Shown: in pieces, positions 46,581 through 57,801 of the stretch
Numbering within the stretch: the first letter of the stretch is position 1
Layout: each line of letters opens with the position of its first letter
Assembly: GCF_003473485.1 (NCBI RefSeq)
Contig: NC_053048.1
Location: 44,326,755-44,390,754 of the forward strand
From: Medicago truncatula
Taxonomy: Eukaryota; Streptophyta; Magnoliopsida; Fabales; Fabaceae
Reading direction: 5' to 3'
Length of the DNA: 64,000 nucleotides
The notes under the pieces: model-generated
Told to the model about the DNA's origin: nothing
Seen by the model: the letters and a program-made list of their open reading frames with translations, nothing else
The model's database searches: none
Translations under genes and position numbers: made by a program

Positions 46581-47339
46581 GGTTAGTATTGAGTTCACAA
46601 AGAAAAAGAGAAAAGCGAGAGATAGAGAGAGAAGAAAGTGAGATTTTTTGGAGATGAATGAATGGGGTTTTAGTGTGTTTTTGTTAAACCTTTGAGAAAT
46701 GAGTCACATGCATTGTAATAGATGGAGAAAGGGTTTAAGGAATTAAGGAAAGAGCGTTTTGAGTGAATGCCGTATTGTTGAGTTCTTTTCTTCTTTTAAA
46801 TTCTAACGTGGCACCCTTGCCACCTCACTTCTCTTCTCTTGGTTGCCCATATCTCAATTATTAATTGTTCTTCAAGAAATCTCAATTATTAATTAGTTGT
46901 CAAATTATCATTTTTTTTATCATCAGAATTGATTACTCGTACTTTGTTTTTATCGGTTAAGATTCATACAAATTTTATCAAAATTCAGAGAATGTGTTAG
47001 AAATGTTAAGTTGTTAGATGTCTGATTTCAATGTATTGGATTCTACACTTTAGGTAAAATTTAATTGAGTCAAAAAATAATAATATTTTCTTCGGTTCTA
47101 CATTTTAGGTAAAGTTTAATTGAGTAAAGAAAAAGATAATATTTAAAATATTTAAATGAAGAACGAGGCTAAATATCACGATAATTTCACTCAAGAGATG
47201 AGTTATACTTTTCAATGAACCAGTTAAATCATCTCTTCGTTAGAAAACATGTTGAGTATACCATTAATATTGTGTCACATAAGTGATGTTTGTGTGAGTT
47301 AGATCTCCGTAAAAAATGTCATTTTTGCAAAATTAAAAG

Positions 47340-47399
<60 letters not shown>

Positions 47400-48560
47400 A
47401 ATAGATTTGTGTGATTTATTTATCTCATTATATAAATTAACAGATAAATATTTACCAAACAAATAAATAAACAGATAAATATAAGCTAAATAAAATCTTA
47501 ATAACATATATTTGCGGGAATACTTTTTTTTTATTAGCCTTCTAGAAATCTAGAACAGATAAAAATATTTTAATTATGATGAATTAATAAATAAAAATGG
47601 GTTAACAAAGGATAAATTATTGAACTTTTTAATGTTATACGAATAATATTGCACAAAAAAACTCAAAGGTATCATACTCATTTGATGTTCAACAAGAAAA
47701 CCAGTTAAAAATTTTACTCTTAAGTTAATTGAACATAAAAAGTTGGATTATTCAATAAGTTCAAATGAATCCATTTTGGAAGAGGGATTCGGGTAAAATC
47801 CATTTTAGAAAAGTTTGGGGCTTCGGGTAAAATCCTTCTCCAATGAGTTTTTATTTTTTTATTTTTTTTATTTTTAAGTTTGGGGCTTCAAAAAGCATCA
47901 AGTAAAGGATGAGAAAAAAAAAAAAAAAGTTAACATTAATACAAACCTAACAAAGAATCCATTTTAGACACGTAACAAACAATAATAAATATGCAAACCA
48001 CTGATCATTACAATTGTTAAGAGCTTCTAAAGATATACGTGGACGTCGCATTGTATTTGTGAGGGTTGATACTTGATAGAGACATGAGAACGAGAGGGGA
48101 GAAAAGAAGAAGAGAAGGTTGTGTAAAAAAAAATAAAAATAGAAAAGATAAAGAGAGAAGATAAAAGTGCAAAGTGCGAGAAATCAAATTAAAGTAAATT
48201 ACCAAAGAAAGCGAGAGAGAATAAAAACGAAAGTGAACTTGAATTTTACATAGAGAGCATTCTCAGAAATTTAGATAAGAAAAATATAAATTTGCTTTTT
48301 AATTTTGTCATTAATTTTATATGTATTCAGAACACTCATCAAATTATCAATGCACCAAACCCAATAGTGATGGACGTGGGGGTGTATCGGAAAAAAAAAA
48401 AAAAAAAAAGTTTCACATTAAAATGAGAAAGGTCTAAAAATGTAAATAAAGAGAGACATTTATTACCTTATTACAAATCAATTTTTTAATGATGAGTTAG
48501 ATGTAATATAAAATGATGAATTCTTCTACACATCATCATTTGAAAATGTACGAGTACATT
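46581..48560. other. Upstream of the ALKBH10-like gene, then AT-rich intergenic
   Basis: Probable promoter with GA-rich leader (46590-46640). A (TA)n microsatellite of about 54 bases occupies 47341-47394, and several poly-A runs follow. No gene recognised. Confidence 0.5.
47341..47394. repeat. (TA)n microsatellite
   Basis: About 27 uninterrupted TA units; likely length-variable between plants. Confidence 0.95.
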
Positions 48561-48565
48561 CTGAT

Positions 48566-49290
48566 GTGGCCCTCATCTGTCACACCTCTCCACTGAATGT
48601 TATCGTGGAAGCTCAACACCAAACATTCTTCATTTGTTTATGCAATCTACTTCCCCATCAAACTGATTCAAAGCTTAAGCTTTTTCTACTTGTGCTCTTC
48701 TCCTTCATCATCTCGTGGAGCAATGTAGATTACACAACCATGGACAACAACGATTATAATTTCGTTTTTGGCAAGTTCCGTCACTTAGTTCTTAATGTGA
48801 TACTTTTGGATCTATAATTGATGATTCCGAATGCAAAACCTTTAAAATTCGATGCAATGGCCGAACCAACTAAACTTTTTATTTCTAATAATGACAACGA
48901 AAACTTCGCATACTTTCACATTGTTGGTCACTTCATGTCCCACACGGAAAAGGTTTTCGACATTGACCTTGTAGGACCCAAGATCCATGATTTCGCTTCT
49001 CCAATCGAAATCACAATCCAAATCACCCACCTTTCATCCATATGCCCATTCTCTTTTCTATCGATGACTTCCTTGACCCCATAAATGAAGTTCTCATAAA
49101 CATACCACACAACTCCTTAATGATTACGTAGAACTCCCTCGCCATAGACCTTGATCTCACAAACATGGCAGAACGAAAATTGCTTTGCCATGTGATCTCC
49201 GATATCGACACTGGCATAGGTTGGACTGGGGGAAGCAGGTTTGATGAAGAGATGGAGAATATTTTATGCATAATGTACAATTATATTTTC
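48566..49290 (+). pseudogene. Unrecognised degraded coding remnant
   Basis: Long, protein-like open stretches in successive frames: MALICHTSPLNVIVEAQHQT onward, AMAEPTKLFISNNDNENFAY with FDIDLVGPKIHDFASPIEIT, and from about 49055 IDDFLDPINEVLINIPHN and later NMAERKLLCHVISDIDTG. There is an in-frame stop near 48816 and another near 49128, and a frame change near 49060. Codon use is less AT-driven than the surroundings, which is why I list it. I do not recognise the family. Confidence 0.3.
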
Positions 49291-49575
49291 AAACAAAGAT
49301 GTACTAACACCATTTAAAAATACGTACTAACATGTTTATATAACACGCTCTTTACTTTAGGAAACATATTCACATACTCCATGCGATCTTAAATATAAAC
49401 AAAAGTTTAATATAATTTTATTTAAATTTCAACCAAATACATTTTAGCTTTTGTTAGCTAGATTGTTTTGAGTAGACATTGAAAGCTTCATTCAATCATT
49501 AATTACGAAGTTAATATATCAATTTATCAACACAACTAAAATGACCATAAAAAAAAAAACCAAGTTGTTTGGACT

Positions 49576-49728
49576 TCAATGACAAGTAGCTCCTTCCAAG
49601 GACATACCCGGGGAATACTGGGTTCGATTTTCAGTGGGAACAACGTTTGGTCAGTGCGCATGTCTCTACGCACGAGCCGGATTAATCGTTCACCATTAGT
49701 GGGTCGGAAACCGGTGTGAAAGTAAAAA
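49576..49728 (+). repeat. SINE, family B copy 1
   Basis: B-box GGGTTCGATTTTCAG, then GGGAACAACGTTTGGTCA, CGCACGAGCCGGATTAAT and the 3' end CGGAAACCGGTGTGAAAGTA with an A-run. Confidence 0.6.
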
Positions 49729-50016
49729 AAATGACCATAAAACTGAACATGGGAACAACAGAATATTAAGATCTCAACATAAGAAATCATTATAATCTTA
49801 TATATATGACCAATAAAACCAAATTATTCTCCTTAGTATAGTTACCATCACGCTTTCCAATTTCAATTGGATAAGCTGACAGGAAAAATATATACATATA
49901 AACAGAACATATATCATTATAGACCTTATTTTTCAATCCAATCCACTCAAAAACGAATATTAGACACCTAACACATTGAAAATGAAAACCACCAACGAAT
50001 GTTCACACTATACATC

Positions 50017-50667
50017 TTAACCTCTTTTCAAGGAACTAGTTTTTCCAACATTTGATGTAGTTCTAATCCTCTTCTTAGCTTGTACAATAAAATCTGAAAA
50101 ATGGTCATTATGATTTTCCATCTTGTTAACATAATTTGCTTCCTCTAGAACATGGTTGTTCTGCCCCTTACCGACGTTTGACATTGTTCTAATTCTGTTC
50201 TTTTCACGTTCAATGAATTCACTAAAAGCATCATTAATATCCAATGATTTCTTATCTTGTTTCTCCAAGTTCACCAACCCAACCTTCATAGGTTTCCCAT
50301 TATAAATTTTACCCATCATCCCTTGCTTTATATTTACATTTCGATCATCCGGTTCAACCTTGACAATTGTTTCGGACTGGACCAACCTCGGATCAGTAAC
50401 CAATTTTCCCTTTCTTTCCGATATACCAACATGGGGTGAAGCAACTTTGGAAGCATTGCTGTGTACCATTGAATGATCAAAAGTGATCGGGATTAATCCT
50501 TCTCCACCTCCTCCTTCTATGTTAACAATCTTGATATGTTGAGGCTTAAGTTCTTGGTTTTGTTGCTTCATTCGATGCATGGTTTTGAAAGTAAGATTGG
50601 TTGCAAGTACTTGACGAAATTTTCTACATATTGAGAAGTTTGAGGTTGTGGTGTTGTTTCTTTCCAT
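50017..50667 (-). CDS. Protein of unknown function with a twice-repeated F-x-x-F-I-x(6)-I-R motif
   Basis: Single exon, 216 residues, ATG at 50667. I do not recognise a named family. It is basic and low in hydrophobics, with no membrane segment or signal peptide. The clear structure is a C-terminal repeat: FSEFIEREKNRIRTMSNVG at 148-166 and FSDFIVQAKKRIRTTSNVG at 190-208, ending SSLKRG. The N-terminal 30 residues (FSICRKFRQVLATNLTFKTM) are amphipathic and could be a targeting or membrane-contact helix. A diverged relative with the same two motifs lies at 54663-55118 on the same strand, so the pair is probably a tandem duplication. Such short helices suggest protein binding; no function is claimed. 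Open over its whole length, so I take it as a real gene. Confidence 0.7.
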   Translation of the reverse strand: MERNNTTTSNFSICRKFRQVLATNLTFKTMHRMKQQNQELKPQHIKIVNIEGGGGEGLIPITFDHSMVHSNASKVASPHVGISERKGKLVTDPRLVQSETIVKVEPDDRNVNIKQGMMGKIYNGKPMKVGLVNLEKQDKKSLDINDAFSEFIEREKNRIRTMSNVGKGQNNHVLEEANYVNKMENHNDHFSDFIVQAKKRIRTTSNVGKTSSLKRG

Positions 50668-51240
50668 TGAAAATGTCTAAAACTTAGAACACAAAAAGAG
50701 TAATATTGGTTATATACTTATATTGGTTAAGTGTGATTAGCAAGAGGGTTGCCTTATATAGTGCAAAATATTTGAGTGTGAAAATGACATGGGGGATTTT
50801 AAAAGGATTAAAAAAAATAGAACATTGGTTTGAACGGTTGAAATAATTGAATTTGAAGAAGCAATTAATTGGGTAAGATTCCAAACAGCTATTAATTATA
50901 TAGATAGCTTTTTTTTTTTTTCCTCAAATTTTCTACGGAATGTGATGGCAGGGATCAATTCCTTCTTGTCCCATACAACACTCGAAACTAACAAGTCACG
51001 TTATACACGTTATGGCTTTTAACTTTTGTATGAATCTCCAGCGTTTTGTCCCCATATGTTTGTTGATTAGTCCTTTTCTAGAAACTACTAGTAAATCACC
51101 AATTTTAAGCTATGTTTGGTAAAAGTTGTGGATGACGTGAGCTGCATGACCGTGAATGAGTTTATAACAGTTAGATAAGTGATAGTACGGATAGAAGATA
51201 AATTAGTTGATTGAATTTGAGATGTTTGATAAAATTATCG
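50668..51240. other. Promoter side of the twin-motif gene, intergenic
   Basis: TATATA-like sequence near 50757 (GCCTTATATAGTGC in plus reading) about 90 bases before the ATG. No other gene. Confidence 0.4.
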
Positions 51241-51247
51241 GTTTTTT

Positions 51248-51335
51248 TTTTTTGCAGGGGTTCAAACTCATGACTTCACATATACTGTACTATGTTTTTT
51301 TCCTTTCAATTGAGTTAAGTTTACGATGACAAATT
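51248..51335 (-). repeat. SINE, family C copy 2
   Basis: GAGTTTGAACCCCTGC-like B-box and AACTTAACTCAATTGAAA A-box on the minus strand, in the same order as the copies at 30595 and 51478. Confidence 0.55.
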
Positions 51336-51477
51336 ATCGATTTAACTCATAATATAGAATGTTATATAAATATTTTGTAATCTATATTTCAATTTTTAAT
51401 TACAATAACCCTTCCGCTAATTTATTTTTTTAATCAATATTTGAATTTGAGATGTTTGTAAATTTAGTGTTTTTTTA

Positions 51478-51565
51478 TTTTTTTAATGGTCGAGGTTTGA
51501 ACTCCGGACCTTGCATATGTTATGCATTGTCCATACTAACTGAGTTAAGCTCACAAGGACATAAA
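51478..51565 (-). repeat. SINE, family C copy 3
   Basis: On the minus strand: GTGAGCTTAACTCAGTTAGT (A-box), GCATAACATATGCAAGGTCC, then the B-box GGAGTTCAAACCTCGACC. Confidence 0.65.
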
Positions 51566-51756
51566 ATTAATGGTTTAACTAACATTTTTATTTTTTTTTA
51601 TCTTAGTCTTCTTATTTTGGACAATCTAATTTATTAAATCTATAACAGTATATGATGTTTTTGAGTTTGTTTTTTACTTTTCCAATATTACCCTTCCTAA
51701 GGAGATAGTTATTATAATTTTATTTAATGAACTCCACTATCTTAAAGGGAAATAAT

Positions 51757-51885
51757 TAATCGTTTGGGAGAGCTCAAGTTTGATTCTTAGTGGAAACAAT
51801 TATTAATCACACTTTACTTATCTATCGACCGAACTCTAGATTATTAGTGGTCCTTTTACCTTGAAACCGGATGGTTAACAAACCA
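51757..51885 (+). repeat. SINE, family B copy 2
   Basis: Diverged partner of 49576: CAAGTTTGATTCTTAGTGGA, then CGACCGAACTCTAGATTATT, ending CTTGAAACCGGATGGTTAAC. Confidence 0.5.
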
Positions 51886-51889
51886 AAAA

Positions 51890-52398
51890 AAAGAAAGGAA
51901 GTAGTACAGAAAGAGTTTAGCGGTTGGGTGTAACATTTTGTTCTACCAATTTTATCCTTTAATCTTTTTGAATGATTCTCTTATGCACATCTTGTGCGAG
52001 TTGAATCACTCTTGTTGAGTTATATTTCATTTTGGTTTCTTCAAAAAAAAAAAATTGAATAAAATTTCACAACCACTAAAATTTTTATAGATAAAAGTGG
52101 AAAGAGAATTTTCTTAAATTATAGTATAATTCTGTTTAAAGGATTAATGTGATAAGAGATTTTTTTTTTAAAAAAAAAAATTATATAGTATAATCCATCC
52201 TTAAAAAAATGATAGTATAATTTTATTAATTTTTATATATCAAATTCATGGATACTTACAAGATTTGGTGATTTATTTAGAAATTAGAACATAAAGAACG
52301 GAGAAGAAAAGAGAAATACAGGCAGGGTATTGGATTCAACAATACTTTGTAGTATAGTATTAGAGAAGTAAAAAATTACTCCATTGCATTGATTAAAC
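51890..52398. other. Intergenic, AT-rich
   Basis: Homopolymer runs; nothing coding. Confidence 0.4.
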
Positions 52399-53287
52399 TG
52401 TTACTTTTTCCATCCTATAGCCTTTTCCCGCGCCCTGTAAAATTTCTAAAAATGCCCTTGTGCATTCCGGATTTTAAAATCCGGATTCATGTTTACTATT
52501 TCGGATTTTATAATCTGGACAATTCTTATGTATAATCAGCAATCAGACTCTCTCACATTTCAGCAGTTTTGAGTTTTGCTTTTAAAAACAACAAAAAAAC
52601 TAAAAAAAAAAATGGTAAAAACCTGTCAAATAAAATCATAAAAATAGCACTAAAAAAAATCTAAAAATCAAATAAAACTAATGCAAATTTTTTCGGATTT
52701 TTCTGAGAATATGAAAAATAAAAAAAATAAAAAATGGGTCTAAACGATGGAATTTTGGATTTTGAGGGGCGGAGTCCTGTAAGAAGTCTCTTCTATGGGA
52801 GTCATGGTCCTTGAATTTTTTCTGATTTTCTGGGGAAGTTTCGGAGCAATCCGATCAAATAGTCCAAAAACCCAATTTTTAACTAAGAACAGGTAACAAT
52901 GACCCTCCCTAAAAAAAAAAAAAGTAACAATGACCTAAAACAGAAGGATGAGAGTTAGGAAGATTAATAGTGTTCCTAAAATGACTATCTCTGTTACAAA
53001 CATGTTTAGAATTTATGCTGATACAGTTCGGATTATATAATCCGAACTGTTTTACCTTGAAAAATGGTGTTTAGGGGGTTTCCGGATTATGTAATCCGGA
53101 AACTTCATGTAACACGCCCTATTTTTTGAAGTTTCTGGATTATAAAATCCGGAAAAATCCGTTACTTATTTTTTCACCCTTTAATAAAAGAAAACATCAT
53201 TTTGGATTATATAATATGGAATGCTCCAAGAATAATTTTGAAAAAAATAAGACGCGTGAGGAAAGGCATTGAGCGGAAAAAGTTACA
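52399..53287. mobile_element. Candidate foldback element carrying an array of GGATT-AATCC palindromes
   Basis: Imperfect inverted ends of about 75 bases: TGTTACTTTTTCC at the left, TGTAACTTTTTCC at the right in reverse, both followed by a CCTTT-x-C-x-CGCG-like block and then a GCATTCC word. Inside are near-perfect palindromes built on CGGATTATATAATCCG: 52466-52485 (20 bp, perfect), about 52499-52518, 53024-53049 (26 bp, perfect), 53078-53103 (one central pair off), about 53133-53156 and about 53200-53222. No coding capacity. Target duplication not found. Confidence 0.5.
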
Positions 53288-54662
53288 CTCTTGCATGAAT
53301 CACGTGTTGTGTATGAATCCAGTGGGAAACAACTCAAATGTTGAAATTAAGCCCAGAACGTTACTCTCCGCATAAAGAGAAGAATCCATTATATATATTT
53401 TTTAGACTTTAGATTGATGTGCATAAAAACCAACCCTAATCCTATTTTATTTTATTTTTATTAAAAAGCCACTCATTCATTAATTTAAATTGGTAAAAAT
53501 ACTAAAAAACACAATTCCGAATTATTAAAAGCAAAAAAAAAAAAAAGATGAATATGTGAATAATACCACAAAATCCAGACTAAACAAACCAATGTCAAAC
53601 ATAGTAGGACGGCAAAGATAAATACTTAGGGACAAAGTGACAAATGATGTCTCAATTCAAGAGAAAAAATACTTGAGTCCAACATCTCTCTTCCATACAA
53701 AATTAAATATATTTGCCATAGGGATTGCGGTGAGTACAATATCTGAAACTATGATTTAGAACTATTTAAGTTATGCCTTAAGAATGATCTCAAAAGGGGT
53801 ATTTATAGCCTTTCATGGGCTTGTATTTCTGTGACTTAGGCTCCAAACAACTTGTACCCTAAGTTATGTTCGGAGTGTTCTAGACGTTTCTAGAAGCCTT
53901 CTGAGGCGGCGCCCTTAGAAGGACGCGCCTATGGTCGTTTGGGCCCTTCTGGAGGGTGTTGTGCCCTTAAATACATATTGCCGGTCCACAACCTCCCAAA
54001 CACGAGTATTGTTGTGATAAGACAAAGTGATTAATGATTAATTATGAAGGATAGTGCACAACCCCAAGTATGAGTCTTAGGACAAGATGAAATTATTAAT
54101 TATGAAGTTGATAGTCCAAGTATAATATTGATATATAAGTAGGATATCTTTATCGTTGAAATTACATGGGTTTGTATGTACAAACAAACTCTTGGATTCT
54201 TCAACCCAGTCAAGATCAATTGTGTTACGTCGGTCTCACACTTGTCCTTTTCAAACAATCATATAACCCAATAGAAACAGCATCACATAATCATTAGTAC
54301 TAGTTTTTCATGTCACTGTTATTTGATTTCAGGCCGTTATTTAATTTCTTTTGCCCAAAGTATCCTCAGATAATAGCGAAAGTATAATTTATATGTAAAT
54401 CAATTTTAATTAAAATCCCAATGTTTATACAAATCAATATGAATTATAATCTTACAGCCATAAAACCCAAATTATTCCCCTAGCTACATTTCATATCATA
54501 TACTTCAAATAAAAAAAAAAAACCAAACCATGCCCCAATAGTGGGACCTTATTTCATGTTACATTACTCCTCAATACTGAAGATCAAAAGCATAGAACAT
54601 AGTCAACGCCAAGTCAACACCAAACGTTGCTAACTCATATAATCTTTGAGGATCACCAATTA
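53288..54662. other. Intergenic, possible retroelement leader
   Basis: Contains GGTATTTATAGCCTTTCATG (53798) and a GC-rich patch (GAGGCGGCGCCCTTAGAAGG, 53901), unlike the surroundings, but without termini that I can recognise. Confidence 0.3.
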
Positions 54663-55118
54663 TCATGGCTTCTTCAAGAAACTGTTGTTTCGAATGCTTG
54701 ATGAAGCTCTCATTTTTTTCTTAGCAATCTGAATGAAATCATCAAACTGGTCCCTTTGGTAATTTTCCTTATAACTGTTATTACCATTAGCTTCATGATC
54801 TGGTGCTGCAGGTGCAGTGTTGTTATTCTGCTCCCTATCAATGTTGGACTTGGACATTGTGACGGTTCTGATTTTATACGTAGCACGTTTAATGAAATTG
54901 TTGAATGTTTCATCGTTATCAAGCGGTGTCTCTAACTTGGATTTCCCTATATATTCATCATCTCTTAATGTTGCTGTAGTTGTATTACCTTTGATTCTAT
55001 GGCCTTTTTTTGTTGGAAAATTCATCAGTTTTTGTCTTGGAACATGTTGTTCGAGTGAAACAACCTTTGTTGTCTTGCCATATTGTACTTTTGAGTTTGA
55101 TGAGTTTTTGTTACCCAT
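54663..55118 (-). CDS. Protein of unknown function, paralogue with the same twin motif
   Basis: Single exon, 151 residues. I start at ATG 55118 (MGNKNSSNSKVQYG); the codons just upstream are open but begin at a GTG. The MG-x-x-x-S opening (MGNKNSS) fits an N-myristoylation signal, which the relative at 50017 lacks. Counting from this start, motif copies are TFNNFIKRATYKIRTVTMS at about 71-89 and FDDFIQIAKKKMRASSSIR at about 125-143, matching F-x-x-F-I-x(6)-[IM]-R; the end is SFLKKP, as SSLKRG in the relative. Basic, hydrophilic and no other domain. I do not recognise a named family. If the myristoylation reading is right, the protein would be plasma-membrane linked. Confidence 0.65.
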   Translation of the reverse strand: MGNKNSSNSKVQYGKTTKVVSLEQHVPRQKLMNFPTKKGHRIKGNTTTATLRDDEYIGKSKLETPLDNDETFNNFIKRATYKIRTVTMSKSNIDREQNNNTAPAAPDHEANGNNSYKENYQRDQFDDFIQIAKKKMRASSSIRNNSFLKKP

Positions 55119-55130
55119 GGATGGAGACAC

Positions 55131-57790
55131 AGATTTGGTTTTGCAAGATAAAGAATTTGAAAATTCTTATAATGGTTCACAAAAAGGTTTAAGCTAAGAA
55201 GATTATGTGATTAAGTGCAATTTGAAAGAGGTACAATAAACTTGCTTTATAGTGTTTGTTTATGAGGGAGGGGTATAGATGGAAAGATGGAAAAACTATG
55301 AACTACTAGAAAGAAATTAAAAAAAAAAAAAAGGTGTTTTGAATTGTATTAGAAGATGCTATGCTATATTATGTAGAACTTAAGTTTCATAATGAGATTT
55401 TTTCTAAATTAATTAACAACTTAACAAGCATATTTATAACTAATATAATATGATGGCTTTTTAATTGCCAAATATGGCGGCTTGATAAAAGAAAAGCATT
55501 GAGAGATGAAGGTTTTCAAAGGAACAGGTAGATGGTATCGGATTCTTGAAAGACTTGTAGAAATATACAAAGTTCATTTACAACTTGCAATACACAAACA
55601 ATCACATCATGCTAGTTTCCTATGTAGGAGCTAGGAAACATGGTTCAATTTTTTGGTATGGGAATGTCATATTATTGTTAATTAATGTCTTTCTGGTGGA
55701 ATACAACTCGCAACACTTCTAGATTGTAGCACCATAACAAGTTATAGTTCTTAGTACCAAATATATGCAAAGGTTGGGGTTAAACCCCAAACCCCACTTA
55801 TTCACATAAAAAGTGATTTTCTTACGATTAATATACTTTACTATAAAAAGAGTTTGTTGTTGATATTAATTAATCTAAATATAAATAAACTTTCAAAAAT
55901 ATTCGATTCAAATTGAATCAAATACTTTTGACTTTTTGTTTATATTCAAAACTCGAGGGAGTACAAATTTTAGTGAGTTGTATTCTAGAGACTTAAGTTT
56001 CGAGCAGTTGAAAAGAATTTACATGTCTCAAGTTCTTGTGAGTTCATACATAGTCACCAATCTATATATATATATATATATATTAGAATTGTAGATATAG
56101 CACCACCAAAAAAAGAAAGAATTGTAGATATATTTCGTTTCATCATATGACTTTAGCATTTCTTGGTTGAGTTACTTGCCCGTTTCTTATGACTAAAGGT
56201 CCAAATTAGTCTTTAAGTAGAAAACATAGAGACCGGCTATAAAAAGTATTAATTTGGTTTCGAAAATTTCAAATTTTGTGAATATAGTTTGAATTTAATT
56301 CATATACATTGTTGGCATAAAAAATAATTACACAGTTAATCAATCATAACCTTTAGATCATTATAAACATTTGATTTTTATCATAACTATATTTAAAATC
56401 ACACACACGACTGATTGTAATGCGTCGAAGGTTACAATGTATGCAAATTACAAGAGTATATATATATTTTTTTCCTTCAAAAAAAGAGTATATTGATGTA
56501 GTATCAAAAGAGTATATTCGATATTGTTTTGTTTCATGAACTATAAAACTACGGACTTGTAAGAGATTTGAGAGTTAACACGGAAATGATTATGTTGGGA
56601 TTAAACTTCATCAACCTACTCATACGTATTTTCGGATTAGTGTTGCGGATTCCAACCATCAATCGATATTATCACATATTGCTCAACAACATCATTCGTA
56701 TCCAAATGATGTCGTGATTTCTATTGAACCGTTTAATCGTCGATTTCCCAAACTATTAAACTTTCCAATAGTCAATTGTATCGTTGTATAGTTGATTTCC
56801 CAAACTAATATTCAAGGATACAAAAGCGTTGAGTTCCAATATTCAAAGTGATTATTAAATCTAAGTTCCATGTCTAGAACCTAAGCATTGATAGAAGCTA
56901 TTCTAAACTAGATTCAAAGGGTATTTTTCAATAACAATTCAAATCCATAAGATAGAAATGAAAAGCAAGAATAACATCAATATCTTAAGATAATTTAGAA
57001 TCACACAACATCCAAATCAAAGGTAATACATACTAATAGAGTTAACTACATTTAATCCCAACAAAAAGAGTTTAGCTACACATTGTCATGGTAACCTTAC
57101 AAGGAGAAAATAAGAGATGGAATGGAAGCAAGCCATGATGTCTCAATGATCTTGTGAATCCCTTCAATCCTTGTGCCCCTTGCTCCTTAATGGTCTCTCT
57201 GTTTTCTTCGTGTTTTCTTGTTTTTTAAGTATCCAGGTATGCATTTTCCTACACAAACAGTTGGCATTAGATGTAAAAAGCATAAATGAATGATTCTTCA
57301 ATATTTGTGCGCTTTTCACTAGATAACTTGCAAACTAAGTAATCAAAGTGCCTAAAATGTATGTCTTATTTAACTGTTTTCTGACACTTATCATATATAT
57401 ATTTTTTGGTTGCATACAAGAGTATATTTTCTTATAAAGACTAAAATATCTCTAAAACTTATATTTTTAAAAGACAATTGTATGCTTATAAGTTATAGTT
57501 CTTAATGTAAGCTTAAATAAATATAAGAGAGTTGTTTAGCTTATTTCTCATGGCAATGGGTCATAATATGTCTTATCAACTTTTAAAATAATCATTAAAC
57601 ACTCGAACATTTCTCTTTAGGCCCTTCAATATCCCCTAAGACCCTCTAAATACATATCTAGTAGTTATCTATTAGATGTATGTTTATTTTAAAAGTTATC
57701 TCCCAGACGTATATTTGACAAGGAAAAACGTATAATAGACTAACCAAGAGTGAATGGTAGAGAATGATTAAAATAAGAGATGAAATAAAG
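55131..57790. other. Intergenic with repeat fragments
   Basis: A SINE-like piece with a B-box-like word (minus) at about 55752-55815, related to the one inside the Helitron-like insert. A short TA run at 56061-56083. 56540-57400 reads like a dispersed repeat (ACCTACTCATACGTATTTTC, CAAACTATTAAACTTTCCAA) but has no recognisable ends. No gene. Confidence 0.35.
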
Positions 57791-57801
57791 CTTTTAAACA
57801 T

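Noticed and set aside
47319-47507. Open frame through the (TA)n tract
   Set aside because: Ile-Tyr repeats from a microsatellite, not a gene.
53640-54000. Possible LTR with GGTATTTATAGCC leader
   Set aside because: No TG/CA edges, primer site, target duplication or second copy found, so no element is claimed.
55119-55130. Longer start for the twin-motif paralogue
   Set aside because: It would begin at a GTG; the first ATG is 55118.
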